From the NCBI RefSeq assembly GCF_006494815.1, contig NZ_CP041091.1:2308501-2372500 (forward strand): DNA of 64,000 nucleotides, written 5' to 3'. The stretch's first letter is position 1; each line of letters begins with the position of its first letter. The stretch is from Nocardioides sambongensis. Lineage in GTDB: Bacteria > Actinomycetota > Actinomycetes > Propionibacteriales > Nocardioidaceae. The notes under the pieces were generated by a model. That model ran no database searches. It was not told where the DNA came from and saw only the letters and a program-made list of their open reading frames with translations. Position numbers and translations under genes: made by a program. Shown here piece after piece: positions 46,864-56,544 of the stretch.

Positions 46864-47602
46864 CCTCCGCCACCACCGCGTTGATCCGTTCGGAGACCCG
46901 GCTCTTCCTCCGCGAGCCGATCTCGGTCTTCTGGGTGACCGCGTTCCCACCGCTGCTGCTCCTCGGGCTGGGACTGGTGCCCTCCTTCCGCGAGCCCAGC
47001 GACGACCTGGGCGGCCAGTCCGTGCTCCAGCTCTACGTCCCCACGATGGTGCTGTTCTCGATGATCGTGGTCGGCGCGCAGGCGATGCCCGAGGTGATGG
47101 TCGGCTACCGGCAGCGGCGCATCCTGCGACGCCTGCAGACCACGCCGGTCGGTCCCGCCCGTCTGCTCCTCGCCCACGTCGTCGCCCACGCGGCCGCCGT
47201 CGTGGTCGCCACCGTGCTCTGCCTGCTGATCGGCCGGATCGCCTACGACGCCCCGTTGCCGCGGGACCTGGTCGGGTACCTCGTCGCCTATCTGCTGGCC
47301 CTCGCCGCGATGATGGCCACCGGTGCCGCGATCACGGCGCTCTCGCCGACGACGTCGGTCGCCAACGTGCTCGGGATGGTCGTGATGTTCACCTCGATGT
47401 TCACGGCCGGAGTGTGGATCGCGGTGCAGGCGATGCCGGAGACGCTGCGTGAGATCGTCATCCGCACCCCGATGGGGCGGCCACCGAGGCACTCAACCGG
47501 GCCGCCGTCGGCGAGTTCCCCCCGCTGGACCACCTGGCCACGATGCTGGCCTGGACGCTCCTGCTCGGGTTCGTCGCGGTGCGCAGGTTCCGCTGGGAGT
47601 GA
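46860..47602 (+). pseudogene. ABC-2 type permease, frameshifted near the C-terminus
   Basis: About 247 residues when repaired, six membrane segments (VFWVTAFPPLLLLGLGLVP, LYVPTMVLFSMIVVGAQAM and onward), with RRILRRLQTTPV, a hallmark of ABC-2/DrrB permeases. At GGGG 47474-47477 one more G restores GAATEALNRAAVGEFPP and the final helix MLAWTLLLGFVAVRRF with stop at 47602, 13 nt before the kinase start. As sequenced, the frame instead reads straight into the kinase, an artificial permease-kinase fusion. Confidence 0.8.
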
Positions 47603-47615
47603 GAGGCTGCAGCCG

Positions 47616-48893
47616 ATGAGCCCAGCAGCGAACCCAGCACCGAGCCCGGTCACGGGCCCGGTGGAGTCCTTCGAGGAGCGGTGGGGGCAGATGTTCGCCC
47701 GCATCCCCTACGTCGTGCTCGCGGTCGCCGCGGTGGTCGCGCTCCTGACCGGGCCCCACACCGGCGCCACCTCGCCCGGGTGGAGGCTCACGGCCCAGCT
47801 CGTCGTCCTCGTGGCGACCCTCGCCTGCCTGGCCTGGGGCACGTGGCTCGGTCGCCGCGACGCGAGCCGTCGCGAGGGCATCGCCTTCTACGTCGTCCGC
47901 ACCGCACTGGCCCTCCTGCTCACACTGCTCAACCCGCTGTTCTGCCTCTTCGGCTGGATCGGGTTCCTCGACGCCGACGAGCACTTCCGGGGCCGGGCCG
48001 TCTGGGGTGCGCTCGGGGCGTGCTCGGTGATCCTGGCGCTGGGCCAGTCGGGCGGGCTCCCGTTCGACTCGTTCGGTCACACCGCCCTCTTCGTGATCCT
48101 CGTCGGGGTCAACTTCGGCCTCTCCGCATCGATGAGCCGGTGGGCGACCTGGATGACCGCGACCAGCGACCAGCGGGCCGAGATGATCACCGAGCTGGAG
48201 CGCCTCAACGCAGAGCTCGAGCAGACCGCGGCCGAGAACGTCGCCCTGCACGCGACCGTCGTCGAGCAGGCCCGCGCGGCCGGCATGCAGGAGGAGCGCC
48301 AACGGCTCGCCCGGGAGATCCACGACGGGATCGCGCAGTCCCTGGCCGCGGTGCTCAGCCAACTGCAGGCCGCCCAGGACGATGCCGACCCGCGCGGCCG
48401 GATCAGCCGGGCCACCGAACTCGCGCGTGAGGCCCTCACCGAAGCGAGACGGTCGATGCTGGACCTCTCCCCTGCCCCGCTGACCGATCACGACCTGGCC
48501 GACGCCATGACCGGGTTGGTCGACTCGTGGGCGGCCGACCAGGCCGCGCGGGCCGACGTCGTGATCACCGGGGAGGTACGACCGCTGCATCCGGAGGTGG
48601 AGGCCACCGTCCTCAGGATCACCCAGGAAGCACTGTCGAACGTCGCCAAGCACGCCGGCGCCGGCCGGGTCGGCGTGACGCTCACCTACGACGACACCGA
48701 GGTCATCCTCGACGTGCGCGACGACGGGGTCGGTTTCGACCCCGTCGCCGCGGCGCCGCCGACCTCGTTCGGGCTCCGCGGCATGCGGCAGCGCACCGAG
48801 CGACTGGCCGGTGCGCTCGAGCTGGAGACCCGTCCGGGCGGGGGCACCGCTGTGTCCGCCCGTCTCCCGGCACTCGGGGCGGGAGCGGCGTGA
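47616..48893 (+). CDS. NarL-family sensor histidine kinase
   Basis: 425 residues from ATG 47616. After a short N-terminus come about six membrane helices (VVLAVAAVVALLTG and onward), a coiled-coil linker (ERLNAELEQTAAENVALHATVVEQARA), the HisKA_3 helix with AREIHDGIAQSLAAVLSQLQA, and an ATPase domain with ITQEALSNVAKHAGAG, VRDDGVGFDP and FGLRGMRQR. The in-frame stretch upstream belongs to the frameshifted permease and is excluded. Its stop overlaps the regulator start (GTGA). It probably governs the exporter genes just upstream. Confidence 0.86.
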   Translation: MSPAANPAPSPVTGPVESFEERWGQMFARIPYVVLAVAAVVALLTGPHTGATSPGWRLTAQLVVLVATLACLAWGTWLGRRDASRREGIAFYVVRTALALLLTLLNPLFCLFGWIGFLDADEHFRGRAVWGALGACSVILALGQSGGLPFDSFGHTALFVILVGVNFGLSASMSRWATWMTATSDQRAEMITELERLNAELEQTAAENVALHATVVEQARAAGMQEERQRLAREIHDGIAQSLAAVLSQLQAAQDDADPRGRISRATELAREALTEARRSMLDLSPAPLTDHDLADAMTGLVDSWAADQAARADVVITGEVRPLHPEVEATVLRITQEALSNVAKHAGAGRVGVTLTYDDTEVILDVRDDGVGFDPVAAAPPTSFGLRGMRQRTERLAGALELETRPGGGTAVSARLPALGAGAA

Positions 48894-49513
48894 TCAGAAT
48901 CCTGGTGGTCGACGACCATCCCGTGGTCCGCGACGGGGTGGTCGGCCGACTCGCGGCCGAACCGGACTTCGAGGTTGTCGGCGAGGCCGACAACGGACCG
49001 GAGGCTGTGCGCCGAACCGCCGCCCTGGACCCGGACGTCGTGGTGATGGACCTCCGGATGCCGGGTGGGGGCGGCGTCGAGGCGGTGCGAGCGATGAAAC
49101 GCCGGCGGTTGCGAGCGGCGGTGCTGGTGCTGACGACGTACGACACCGATGCGGACATGGTGGCCGCGATCGAGGCCGGCGCCGCCGGCTACCTGCTCAA
49201 GGACGCGCCGGCCCAGACCCTGGTCGAGGCGGTCCGGGCGACCGCGGCCGGGGAGACGGTGCTGTCGCCGGCGGTGGCGACCCGGCTGGCGTCCCACGTT
49301 CGGGCGCCACGGCGCAGCGCGCGGCTCAGCGCCCGGGAGCGGGAGGTGCTCGTGCTGGTGGCGCGCGGCCGACCCAACCGGGAGATCGCCGAGGAGCTCT
49401 TCGTCAGCGAGGCGACGGTGAAGACCCATCTCGCCCACATCTACGACAAGCTCGGCGCCGCGGACCGGGCGGCCGCGGTGGCCACCGCCTACGAGCTCGG
49501 CATCCTGGGCTAA
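48890..49513 (+). CDS. NarL/LuxR-family response regulator
   Basis: 207 residues. Receiver with ILVVDDHPVVRDG, phospho-aspartate in VVVMDLRMPGGGG and the lysine in LLKDAPA. LuxR helix-turn-helix LSAREREVLVLVARGRPNREIAEEL and VKTHLAHIYDKLGA. GTG 48890 overlaps the kinase stop. Its last codon overlaps the stop of the converging NYN gene by 4 nt (49510-49513). Confidence 0.9.
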   Translation: MIRILVVDDHPVVRDGVVGRLAAEPDFEVVGEADNGPEAVRRTAALDPDVVVMDLRMPGGGGVEAVRAMKRRRLRAAVLVLTTYDTDADMVAAIEAGAAGYLLKDAPAQTLVEAVRATAAGETVLSPAVATRLASHVRAPRRSARLSAREREVLVLVARGRPNREIAEELFVSEATVKTHLAHIYDKLGAADRAAAVATAYELGILG

Positions 49514-50070
49514 CGCAGGAAGCGCTCCGGGTCGAACTCGTCGATCGGGATGATCCGCACCCGCGGCAGCGGCTGGTTGAAGGCGTGGACGTCGTCCTCG
49601 AGGTCGAACAGCGGGATGCCGAGTCCGGTGAGCTGGGTGCTGGTGTACTCGCGGAGCGCGAGCACCCCCAGTCGGCGTCCCTCACCGGCCAGCGCGGAGA
49701 GCTGCGGCACGAAGTCGGCGTCGTGGCTGGCCAGCATCACGTCGGCGTCCTCGTGCCCCAGCAGCGCCTCCAGGGTGCGCTGGATGCCGAGGTCGACGAC
49801 CTTCTCGTCCGGTCCGCCGCTGAGCGGCACCGGGCGGTAGCCCATCGCCAGGAGGGCCTGCACGAACGACGTCGGCAGACTGCCGCTGGTCGCGTTCAGG
49901 AAGAACAGCCCGGTGACCGGCTGGCCCCAGGTCCGCTCGGCGAAGGAGGTCACCCGCTCCCAGCGGGGTCGCTCCTCCGGGGCCGGTCGCCGGCCGAGCA
50001 GGGAGTTGCCGAGGGTGGCGTCGATGTTCTCGCCGTCGACGAGGACGAAGGTACGACGCTCACCCACCAC
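49510..50070 (-). CDS. NYN-domain putative RNase
   Basis: 186 residues, a PIN-like NYN domain. FVLVDGENIDATLG carries the first acidic residue, GPDEKVVDLGIQRTLEAL the second, and DVMLASHDADFVPQLSALAGEGRRLGVLAL the third set. The family cleaves RNA with a metal ion; related proteins act in RNA turnover or toxin-like roles. Start GTG 50070 or the next GTG, after GGGAGG. It lies between the exporter module and cysO. Target unknown. Confidence 0.82.
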   Translation of the reverse strand: MVGERRTFVLVDGENIDATLGNSLLGRRPAPEERPRWERVTSFAERTWGQPVTGLFFLNATSGSLPTSFVQALLAMGYRPVPLSGGPDEKVVDLGIQRTLEALLGHEDADVMLASHDADFVPQLSALAGEGRRLGVLALREYTSTQLTGLGIPLFDLEDDVHAFNQPLPRVRIIPIDEFDPERFLR

Positions 50071-50091
50071 GATGCCTCCCGACGGTCCGGC

Positions 50092-50364
50092 TCAGCCGCC
50101 GGCGACGGCCGGCAGGATGACGACCTGGTCGCCGTCGGAGAGCTCGGCGTCGAGGCTGCCCAGGAAGCGGACGTCCTCGTCGTTGATGTAGATGTTGACG
50201 AAGCGGCGCAGGTCCCCGCCCTCGATGAGGCGCTCCTTGATGCCGGGGTGGTTCGCCTCGAGGGAGTCGATCAGCCCACTCAGGCTGTCGCCCTCACCCG
50301 ACACGGCCTTCTCGCCGCCGGTGTAGGTACGCAGGATGGTCGGGATCCGGACCTCGATGGCCAT
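50092..50364 (-). CDS. cysO: CysO-like sulfur carrier protein (MoaD/ThiS family)
   Basis: 90 residues of ubiquitin-like fold ending in VAGG, the C-terminal diglycine that is activated and thiocarboxylated. RIPTILRTYTGGEKAV, FVNIYINDEDVRFL and LSDGDQVVILPAVAGG match CysO/MoaD proteins. It gives sulfur to CysM for cysteine synthesis, and the Mec protease then frees cysteine. ATG 50364 shares a base with the mec stop (TGATG) with GAGGAG upstream. Confidence 0.9.
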   Translation of the reverse strand: MAIEVRIPTILRTYTGGEKAVSGEGDSLSGLIDSLEANHPGIKERLIEGGDLRRFVNIYINDEDVRFLGSLDAELSDGDQVVILPAVAGG

Positions 50365-50834
50365 CAGGACTCGCTCCTCGGGTTGTCGCTCGGGGTGACG
50401 GTGTCGACGACCTCCACCGGTTCCTCGGTGACCTCGCCGTCGACGATTCTGTAGGACCTGAACTCCACAGCGCCGTCGTTATTCCCCCCGGCCCCGTCGA
50501 AGGAGTCACGTGTGCTGACCAGCACATAGTGCGCCCCGGGCTCGCCGGCGAGCTTGATGTCGGTGACGCTCGGGTAGGCCTCGGTCGCGGTGTGCGAGTG
50601 GTAGATCACCACCGGCTCCTCGTCCCGGTCGTCCATCTCCTTGTAGAGCTCCAGCAGATCGGTGGAGTCGTACTCGTAGAAGGTCGGGCTGCCGGCGGCG
50701 TTCACCATCTCGACGAGCCGCTCGGGACGGCCGGTGCCGATCGGTCCGACGACCATGCCGCACGCCTCCACCGGGTGGTCCCGCTTGGCGTGCGCGACGA
50801 TGGCGTCGACGAATGACTGATCGATCCTCAACAC
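50364..50834 (-). CDS. mec: Mec-like JAMM/MPN zinc peptidase (CysO-cysteine peptidase)
   Basis: 156 residues. PVEACGMVVG supplies the catalytic glutamate, and YHSHTATEAYPSVTD is the JAMM motif HxH-x7-SxxD (here H-S-H then S-x-x-D). In Mycobacterium Mec+ releases cysteine from CysO-cysteine. The start is set at GTG 50834 because the TAGGGT hexamer (minus strand, 50842-50847) lies 7 nt upstream and overlaps the earlier GTG at 50843. The C-terminus is acidic and longer than usual. Confidence 0.87.
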   Translation of the reverse strand: MLRIDQSFVDAIVAHAKRDHPVEACGMVVGPIGTGRPERLVEMVNAAGSPTFYEYDSTDLLELYKEMDDRDEEPVVIYHSHTATEAYPSVTDIKLAGEPGAHYVLVSTRDSFDGAGGNNDGAVEFRSYRIVDGEVTEEPVEVVDTVTPSDNPRSES

Positions 50835-50872
50835 GCGTCTCACCCTAGGCCGTCGCCGCGCGGGCGGGGGAA

Positions 50873-51616
50873 TCAGCCCGGGCCACGGACAGCGCCGTCC
50901 GCCGCGCCACCGGTGCGGTAGCGGCGCTCGGGCCGGCCGGTGCTCCCGTACTGCAGGCGGACCACGGCGGCACCCGCGTCGACGAAGTGCTCCAGGTAGC
51001 GGCGCGCCGTCACCCGGGCCATCCCGACGGTGTCGGCCACCTCGCTCGCCGAGGCCTCCCCCGCGACCCGCAGCTCGGCGAGCACCAGCTCCGCCGTCTC
51101 CGGGCTGAGCCCCTTCGGCAACCGGGCCGGTACGACGACGGGCGGGCCGACCCCGCCGAACGCCCGGTCGATGGTGGCCTGGTCGACCTCGGCCTCGTCG
51201 GTGTCGGCGCCCGCCTCGGCCAGGCTGGCCAGCACCGTCCCCACCCGCTGCAGCCGGTCGGCGAGGTCGGCGTGGTCGAACGGCTTGACCAGGTATTGCT
51301 GGGCGCCGCCGTGCAGCGCCGCACGGACCGCCTCCGCGCCACGCTCGGCGGTGACCATCACCACCGCCGCCCGGCTCCCCGCGCTGCGCAGCCGGGCGAG
51401 CACCTCCAGCCCGCTGAGGTCGGGGAGGTGGACGTCGAGCAGCACCACGTCGGGTTCCTCCGCCCCGATCCGGGCGAGCGCGTCGGCACCGGTGTGCGCC
51501 GTGCCGGCCACCTCGAACCCGGCGGTCCGCTCCACGAACCGGGCGTGGATCCGGGCGACCATGAAGTCGTCGTCGACGACCAGCACCCGCCACACCCGCC
51601 GCTGCGCCCCGGTCAT
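50873..51616 (-). CDS. CitB/DcuR-family response regulator
   Basis: 247 residues. Receiver domain VLVVDDDFMVARIHARFVE with phospho-aspartate in VVLLDVHLPDLSG and VKPFDHADL carrying the conserved lysine. The C-terminus has the DcuR-type helix-turn-helix (GEASASEVADTVGMARVTARRYLEHF, read in parts) and LQYGSTGRPERRYR. Such regulators answer external C4- or tricarboxylates. ATG 51616 overlaps the kinase stop (ATGA). Expected to control the tctCBA genes transcribed away from the kinase. Confidence 0.88.
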   Translation of the reverse strand: MTGAQRRVWRVLVVDDDFMVARIHARFVERTAGFEVAGTAHTGADALARIGAEEPDVVLLDVHLPDLSGLEVLARLRSAGSRAAVVMVTAERGAEAVRAALHGGAQQYLVKPFDHADLADRLQRVGTVLASLAEAGADTDEAEVDQATIDRAFGGVGPPVVVPARLPKGLSPETAELVLAELRVAGEASASEVADTVGMARVTARRYLEHFVDAGAAVVRLQYGSTGRPERRYRTGGAADGAVRGPG

Positions 51617-53337
51617 CGCGTCACCTCCGTCCCCGGAGCATCCTGCCGCTCGGCGGCGGCGAGGGGCAGCACCGCCCGGAACTCGGCCCCCGGCAGGTCG
51701 CTGTCGGGCCGGGCCGGGGAGAGGGTGACGTCACCGCCCCGGCGGCGGCAGACCATCCGGGCCAGCGCGAGTCCGATGCCCCGGCCCCCGGGCAGGTCGG
51801 GCTTGGTGGAGAACCCGCGCACGAAGACCGACCCGGCCAGGTCGGCCGGCACTCCGGGGCCGTTGTCCCGCACCCGGACCTCGACCGCGTCCCGGTCCAC
51901 CAGCAGCCAGACCTCCACCCGCGCCCCCGTCGGCGGGCCGTCGCCTGCGCCCGCTCGGGGCCGGCCACCTCGACGCAGGCGTCGACGGCGTTGTCGACCA
52001 GGTTGCCGAGCACCGCGATCAGGTCCGCGGCCAGGTCGGCGGGCAGGTCCGGGAGACGGGACCCGGGTCCAGGTCGAGGAGCACCTGGCGCTCGGCCGCC
52101 ACGGCGTGCTTGGCGACCAGCAGCGCGGCGACGGCCGGATCGGAGATCCGATCCGCGACGAACCCGCTCACCTCGGCCCGGGATCGGGCCAGCGTGCCGA
52201 CCAGCTCGGTGACCTCGTCGTACTCACCGAGCTGGACCAGGCCGGAGATGGTGTGCAGCAGGTTGTCGAACTCGTGGGTCTGCGCGCGCAGGGTGTCGGT
52301 GATCGAGAGGTTGGCGCTGAGCCGGCTCTGCAACGACAGCAGCTCGGTCCGGTCGCGGACCGTGGTCACCGACCCGATCCCGCGCCCGCCGGCGGCGGCC
52401 TCCCGGCGGTTGAACACCACCACCCGCCCGGCGACCAGGGCGGCGGTGTCCTCGGCCGGGGCCGCCCCACCAGCAGGTCGACCACCTCGCCGGGCAGGCC
52501 GAGCTCGCGCACCGGCCGACCGCGCGGGTCGCCGCCCTCGACGCCCAGGGTGGCCCGCGCCGCGTCGTTCATCATCGTCACCCGGCCGTCGGTGCCCACC
52601 GCGACGACGCCCTCGCGGATGGCGTGCAGCAGCGCTTGGCGGTGGTCGGCGAGCTCGGCGATCTGGGTCGGCGCCAGCCCCTGGGAGCGTCGCTTGAGCA
52701 GCCGGGACACCGCGAAGCTGCCGAGACCGCCGAGGACCGCGCCGACGCCGAGGAAGAGGAGCAGGTCCGGCGCGGCGCCGGAGAACCGCTCGGCCAGCGT
52801 GGGGTAGGTCTGCTCGGCGACCACCACCCCGATCAGCTCCCCGCGGTCGTTCAGCACCGGGGCGTGGGCGGCCACCGCCCGCCCGTCGTCGGTCTCCACG
52901 TCACCCGACCACTGGCGCCCGTCCAGCACGTCGCTCCCGCCGAGGTCGACCTCCTCCCCCACCTGGCTGCGGTCGGAGGAGGCATAGACCCGGCCGTCGA
53001 CGCCGACCACGCTGACCTCGGTGGCGCCGGCCAGGTTGATCCCGCGGTCGACGTACGGCGCCAGCTGGCCGGGGGTGAAGTCGGTCGACGCCGGGTCGTC
53101 GGGGTCGGCGGCGGCGGCCATCTCCACCCGCAACGGCTCCAGGTTGGCGACGTACTCGGCGACCGAGCGCATCTGCGCGCCGCGCTCCCGCTCGAAGGCG
53201 GCGTCGGACTGACGGATGCTCAGCACCGCCACGATCGTCAGCAGGGCGGCGACCACCACCAGCTGGAGCAGCAGGAATTGGCCGGCCAGGCTGAACTCCC
53301 GGCGGCTCAACCCGCTCCTGGTGACCACAACGACCAC
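51613..53337 (-). pseudogene. CitA/DcuS-like sensor histidine kinase, three frameshifts
   Basis: About 575 residues when repaired. N-terminal helix (FLLLQLVVVAALLTIVAVL), an extracytoplasmic sensor domain (VNL-type Cache/PAS with VSVVGVDGRVYASSDRSQVG), a second helix, a cytoplasmic PAS domain (ALLHAIREGVVAVGTDGRV), then the CitA-type histidine box THEFDNLLHTISGLVQLG and an ATPase domain with VLGNLVDNAVDA and GRGIGLALARMV. Pieces lie in different frames, joined by one base each near 52465, 52059 and 51945-51953. Starts GTG 53337, GTG 53328 (AAGGAGG nearby) or ATG 53394 are possible. It senses a carboxylate, by family. Confidence 0.78.
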
Positions 53338-53345
53338 AACCTCCT

Positions 53346-53419
53346 TTGCGTCCGCAAGCGTGACCGGCGCCACAGGGTGGCGCCATGCTTCCACGGACGG
53401 CCGGCGTGACCACGGTCAC
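53346..53419. promoter_or_regulatory. Cluster of three palindromes between the kinase and tctC
   Basis: TTGCG-TC-CGCAA (53346-53357), GGCGCCAC-AGG-GTGGCGCC (53366-53384) and GTGACC-AC-GGTCAC (53406-53419) stand in the 122-nt divergent gap. These are candidate sites for the CitB-like regulator or another carboxylate-responsive factor. Perfect arms are seen; binding is inferred. Confidence 0.5.
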
Positions 53420-53459
53420 CCGACGCCCACCCGAGACCCGCACCACGGAGGACCACCCG

Positions 53460-54458
53460 ATGCCCGACCCACGCCGCTCCCGATCATCGCTGATCGCGGC
53501 GCTCGGCGCCGCGCTGGCGCTGCTCCTGCTCGTCACCGGCTGCGGGGTCACCCGCGGCGGCGACGACCCGGACAACCGGCGGCTCCGGATGATGATCCCG
53601 AACAGCGCCGGCGGCGGGTACGACCTGACCGGGCGGGCGGCTGCCAAGGCGATGGAGGACAACGACCTCACCGGCCGGTTCGAGATCACCAACGTGCTCG
53701 GCGCCAGCGGCACCGTCGCCATGCAGCGGCTGCTCAACGAGGAGGGCGCCGACGACCTGGTGATGGTGATGGGACTCGGCGTGGTCGGTGCCGTCTACAC
53801 CAACGGCTCGGACGCGACCACCCAGGAGATGACGCCGATCGCGCGGCTGGTCGAGGAGCAGGAGGGCATCCTGGTCCCCGCGGACTCGCCGTTCGAGACG
53901 GTCGACGACCTGGTCGAGGCGTGGAAGGCCGATCCGTCCGCAGTGGTCGTCGGCGGCGGCTCCAGCAACGGCGGCCCCGACCACCTCTTCCCGATGCAGC
54001 TCGCCGACACCATCGGCATCGACCCCAACGACGTCACCTACGTCCCCTACGACGGCGGCGGACCGCTCACCAGCGCGCTGCTCGGCGAGAAGATCGACGT
54101 CGGCTTCTCCGGCCTGGGCGAGTTCGAGGGCCAGATCGCCGAGGGCAAGCTCCGGGTGCTCGCCGTCTCCGGCGAGGAGCGCCTCGACGGCATCGACGCA
54201 CCCACCCTGACCGAGTCCGACATCGACCTGGTCTTCACCAACTGGCGCGGCGTGCTCGCGCCGCCCGGCATCAGCGAGGAGCAGGTCGACTACCTCACCG
54301 ACCTCTTCACCGAGATGCACGACACCGAGGAGTGGAAGGACGCCATGGAGGCCAACGGCTGGGAGGACAACTTCGCCACCGGCGCGGAGTTCGAGGAGTT
54401 CCTCCGCGAGCAGGACACCCGGGTGGCCGACACCCTGACCGAGCTGGGGCTCTCGTGA
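53460..54458 (+). CDS. tctC: Tripartite tricarboxylate transporter substrate-binding lipoprotein
   Basis: 332 residues. The lipoprotein signal [11 protein letters not shown] ends at a cysteine, so the protein is tethered outside the membrane. [25 protein letters not shown] is the TctC ligand-site start, followed by [14 protein letters not shown] and [25 protein letters not shown]. It captures citrate-like or aromatic carboxylates for TctAB. ATG 53460 follows GGAGG by 8 nt; an earlier in-frame ATG at 53385 lies in the operator region. Stop overlaps tctB (GTGA). Confidence 0.9.
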   Translation: MPDPRRSRSSLIAALGAALALLLLVTGCGVTRGGDDPDNRRLRMMIPNSAGGGYDLTGRAAAKAMEDNDLTGRFEITNVLGASGTVAMQRLLNEEGADDLVMVMGLGVVGAVYTNGSDATTQEMTPIARLVEEQEGILVPADSPFETVDDLVEAWKADPSAVVVGGGSSNGGPDHLFPMQLADTIGIDPNDVTYVPYDGGGPLTSALLGEKIDVGFSGLGEFEGQIAEGKLRVLAVSGEERLDGIDAPTLTESDIDLVFTNWRGVLAPPGISEEQVDYLTDLFTEMHDTEEWKDAMEANGWEDNFATGAEFEEFLREQDTRVADTLTELGLS

Positions 54459-55000
54459 GCACCGCCGGCCAGGCCGTCGGCACCGGGGGCGGCAAGGGCG
54501 CGGGAACCGGGGGCACCGAAGCGGTCGACAAGGCCCAGTACGTGATGGCCGGGTTCCTGGTGCTGGTCGGCGGCTTCGTCGTCTGGGACGCCTCCACCCT
54601 GACCGAGGGCTACGCCGACCAGCCGGTGCACGCCTACACCTTCCCCTACGTGATCGGCGCCGTGCTGGTGCTGCTCGGCGTGGCGCTGGCCGTGGCCACC
54701 GCGCGCGGCGACCAGCCCCAGGCCGAGGACGGCGAGGACGTCGACCTCACCCAGGGCACCGACCTGCGCACGCTGGGGCTGCTCTGCGCGGTGCTGGTCG
54801 GCAACCTACTGCTCATCGACTGGCTCGGCTGGGCGATCACCGGCGCCCTCCTCTTCACCGGCGCCACCTGGGCGCTCGGCTCGCGGACCTGGGTGCGCAA
54901 CCTGGCCGTGGGCACGGCGCTCTCGATCGGCAGCTGGTACGGCTTCTACGTCGGCCTCGGGGTCCCGATCCCGGCCGGCATCCTGGACGGGATTCTCTGA
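54455..55000 (+). CDS. tctB: Tripartite tricarboxylate transporter small membrane subunit
   Basis: 181 residues with four membrane helices: [57 protein letters not shown] and the C-terminal [16 protein letters not shown]. TctB proteins have this plan and the closing VPIPAG. A glycine-rich N-terminal tail ([12 protein letters not shown]) is odd but ahead of the first helix. GTG 54455 overlaps tctC; stop and tctA start share a base. Confidence 0.88.
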   Translation: MSTAGQAVGTGGGKGAGTGGTEAVDKAQYVMAGFLVLVGGFVVWDASTLTEGYADQPVHAYTFPYVIGAVLVLLGVALAVATARGDQPQAEDGEDVDLTQGTDLRTLGLLCAVLVGNLLLIDWLGWAITGALLFTGATWALGSRTWVRNLAVGTALSIGSWYGFYVGLGVPIPAGILDGIL

Positions 55001-56544
55001 TGGACCTGCTGCTCGACGGATTCGCGACCGCTCTCACCCCGGAGAACCTGCTCTTCGCCACCATCGGCGTGCTGCTCGGCACCGCCGTCGGCGTGCTGCC
55101 CGGCATCGGCCCGGCGATGGCGCTCGCGCTGCTGCTGCCGATCACCTACACCGTCGGCCCCGAGAGCGCGATCATCATGTTCGCCGGCATCTACTACGGC
55201 GGCATGTACGGCGGGTCGACGACCTCGATCCTGCTCAACACCCCCGGCGAGTCCTCCTCGGTGATCACCGCCATCGAGGGCAACAAGATGGCGAAGGCCG
55301 GCCGGGCCGCCCAGGCGCTGGCCACCGCCGCGATCGGCTCCTTCGTGGCCGGCTCGATCGCCACCGTGCTGCTCTGGGTGCTGGTCCCCCGGGTGGCCGA
55401 CGTCGTGGTCCAGCTCGGCGCCCCCAGCTACTTCGCGATCATGCTGCTCGCCTTCTTCGCCGTGACGATGGTGCTCGGCGCGTCCAAGCTGCGCGGCTTC
55501 ATCTCGCTCTTCCTCGGCCTGGCCATCGCCCTGGTCGGCACCCAGACCGGCCAGGCCCGGCTGACCCTGGACCAGCCCCTGCTGGCCGACGGCATCGACA
55601 TCGTGGTGGTCGCGGTCGCCATCTTCGCGATCGGCGAGGCGCTCTGGGTCGCGGCCCACCTGCGGCGCAAGCCGCTGGAGATCATCCCGGTCGGCCAGCC
55701 CTGGATGAGCCGCTCGGACTGGCGGCGCTCCTGGGCGCCGTGGCTGCGTGGCACGGCCTACGGCTTCCCGTTCGGCGCGCTGCCCGCCGGTGGCGCCGAG
55801 GTCCCCACCTTCCTCTCCTACGCCACGGAGAAGAAGCTGAGCCGGCACCCCGAGGAGTTCGGCCGCGGCGCGATCGAGGGCGTGGCGGGCCCGGAGGCGG
55901 CCAACAACGCCTCGGCCGCGGGCACCCTACTGCCGCTGCTCACGCTGGGACTCCCGACGACGGCCACCGCCGCGGTGATGCTGTCGGCCCTGCAGGGCTA
56001 CGGCATCCAGCCGGGTCCGCAGCTGCTGGACGCCGAGCCGGGGCTGGTCTGGGGCCTGCTCGCCAGCCTGATCATCGCCAACGCCCTGCTGCTGGTGATC
56101 AACCTGCCGATGGCTCCGCTGTGGGCCAAGCTGCTGCGGGTGCCGCGCCCCCAGCTCTACGCCGGCATCCTGTTCTTCGCCTGCCTGGGCGCCTACACGG
56201 TCAACTTCCAGGCCTTCGACCTGGTCCTTCTCCTGCTGCTCGGCCTGCTCGGCGTCGCGATGCGGCGGTTCGCGCTCCCGGTGCTGCCGCTGATCGTCGC
56301 GGTGATCCTGGGTCCCGAGCTGGAGTTGCAGCTCACCCAGGCGCTGACCATCAGCCAGGGTGACGTCACCACCCTCTGGAGCGAGCCGGTCGCGGTGGTG
56401 GTCTACGCGGTGATGGCGCTGCTGGCCTTCGTCGCCGGCGTGGGCGCGCTGCGCCGCCGGGCGCACCACACGGTCGAGGCCGACCGCACCGACCCGACCG
56501 ACCCCGACCCGACCAGCACCGACCACCAGGAGTCGCACCGATGA
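55000..56544 (+). CDS. tctA: Tripartite tricarboxylate transporter large membrane subunit
   Basis: 514 residues, about 12 helices. [29 protein letters not shown] is the TctA signature (PGIGP), [21 protein letters not shown] is the second, and [23 protein letters not shown] the third. It is the main translocation subunit driven by cation gradients. Starts at ATG 55000 in a TGATG overlap and stops in an ATGA overlap with a UspA gene. C-terminal 30 residues are an acidic D/T/P-rich tail. Confidence 0.92.
   Translation: MDLLLDGFATALTPENLLFATIGVLLGTAVGVLPGIGPAMALALLLPITYTVGPESAIIMFAGIYYGGMYGGSTTSILLNTPGESSSVITAIEGNKMAKAGRAAQALATAAIGSFVAGSIATVLLWVLVPRVADVVVQLGAPSYFAIMLLAFFAVTMVLGASKLRGFISLFLGLAIALVGTQTGQARLTLDQPLLADGIDIVVVAVAIFAIGEALWVAAHLRRKPLEIIPVGQPWMSRSDWRRSWAPWLRGTAYGFPFGALPAGGAEVPTFLSYATEKKLSRHPEEFGRGAIEGVAGPEAANNASAAGTLLPLLTLGLPTTATAAVMLSALQGYGIQPGPQLLDAEPGLVWGLLASLIIANALLLVINLPMAPLWAKLLRVPRPQLYAGILFFACLGAYTVNFQAFDLVLLLLLGLLGVAMRRFALPVLPLIVAVILGPELELQLTQALTISQGDVTTLWSEPVAVVVYAVMALLAFVAGVGALRRRAHHTVEADRTDPTDPDPTSTDHQESHR

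Noticed and set aside
46860..48893. Permease-histidine kinase fusion protein
   Set aside because: Produced by one missing G at 47474-47477; repair restores a normal permease C-terminus and a separate kinase start at 47616.
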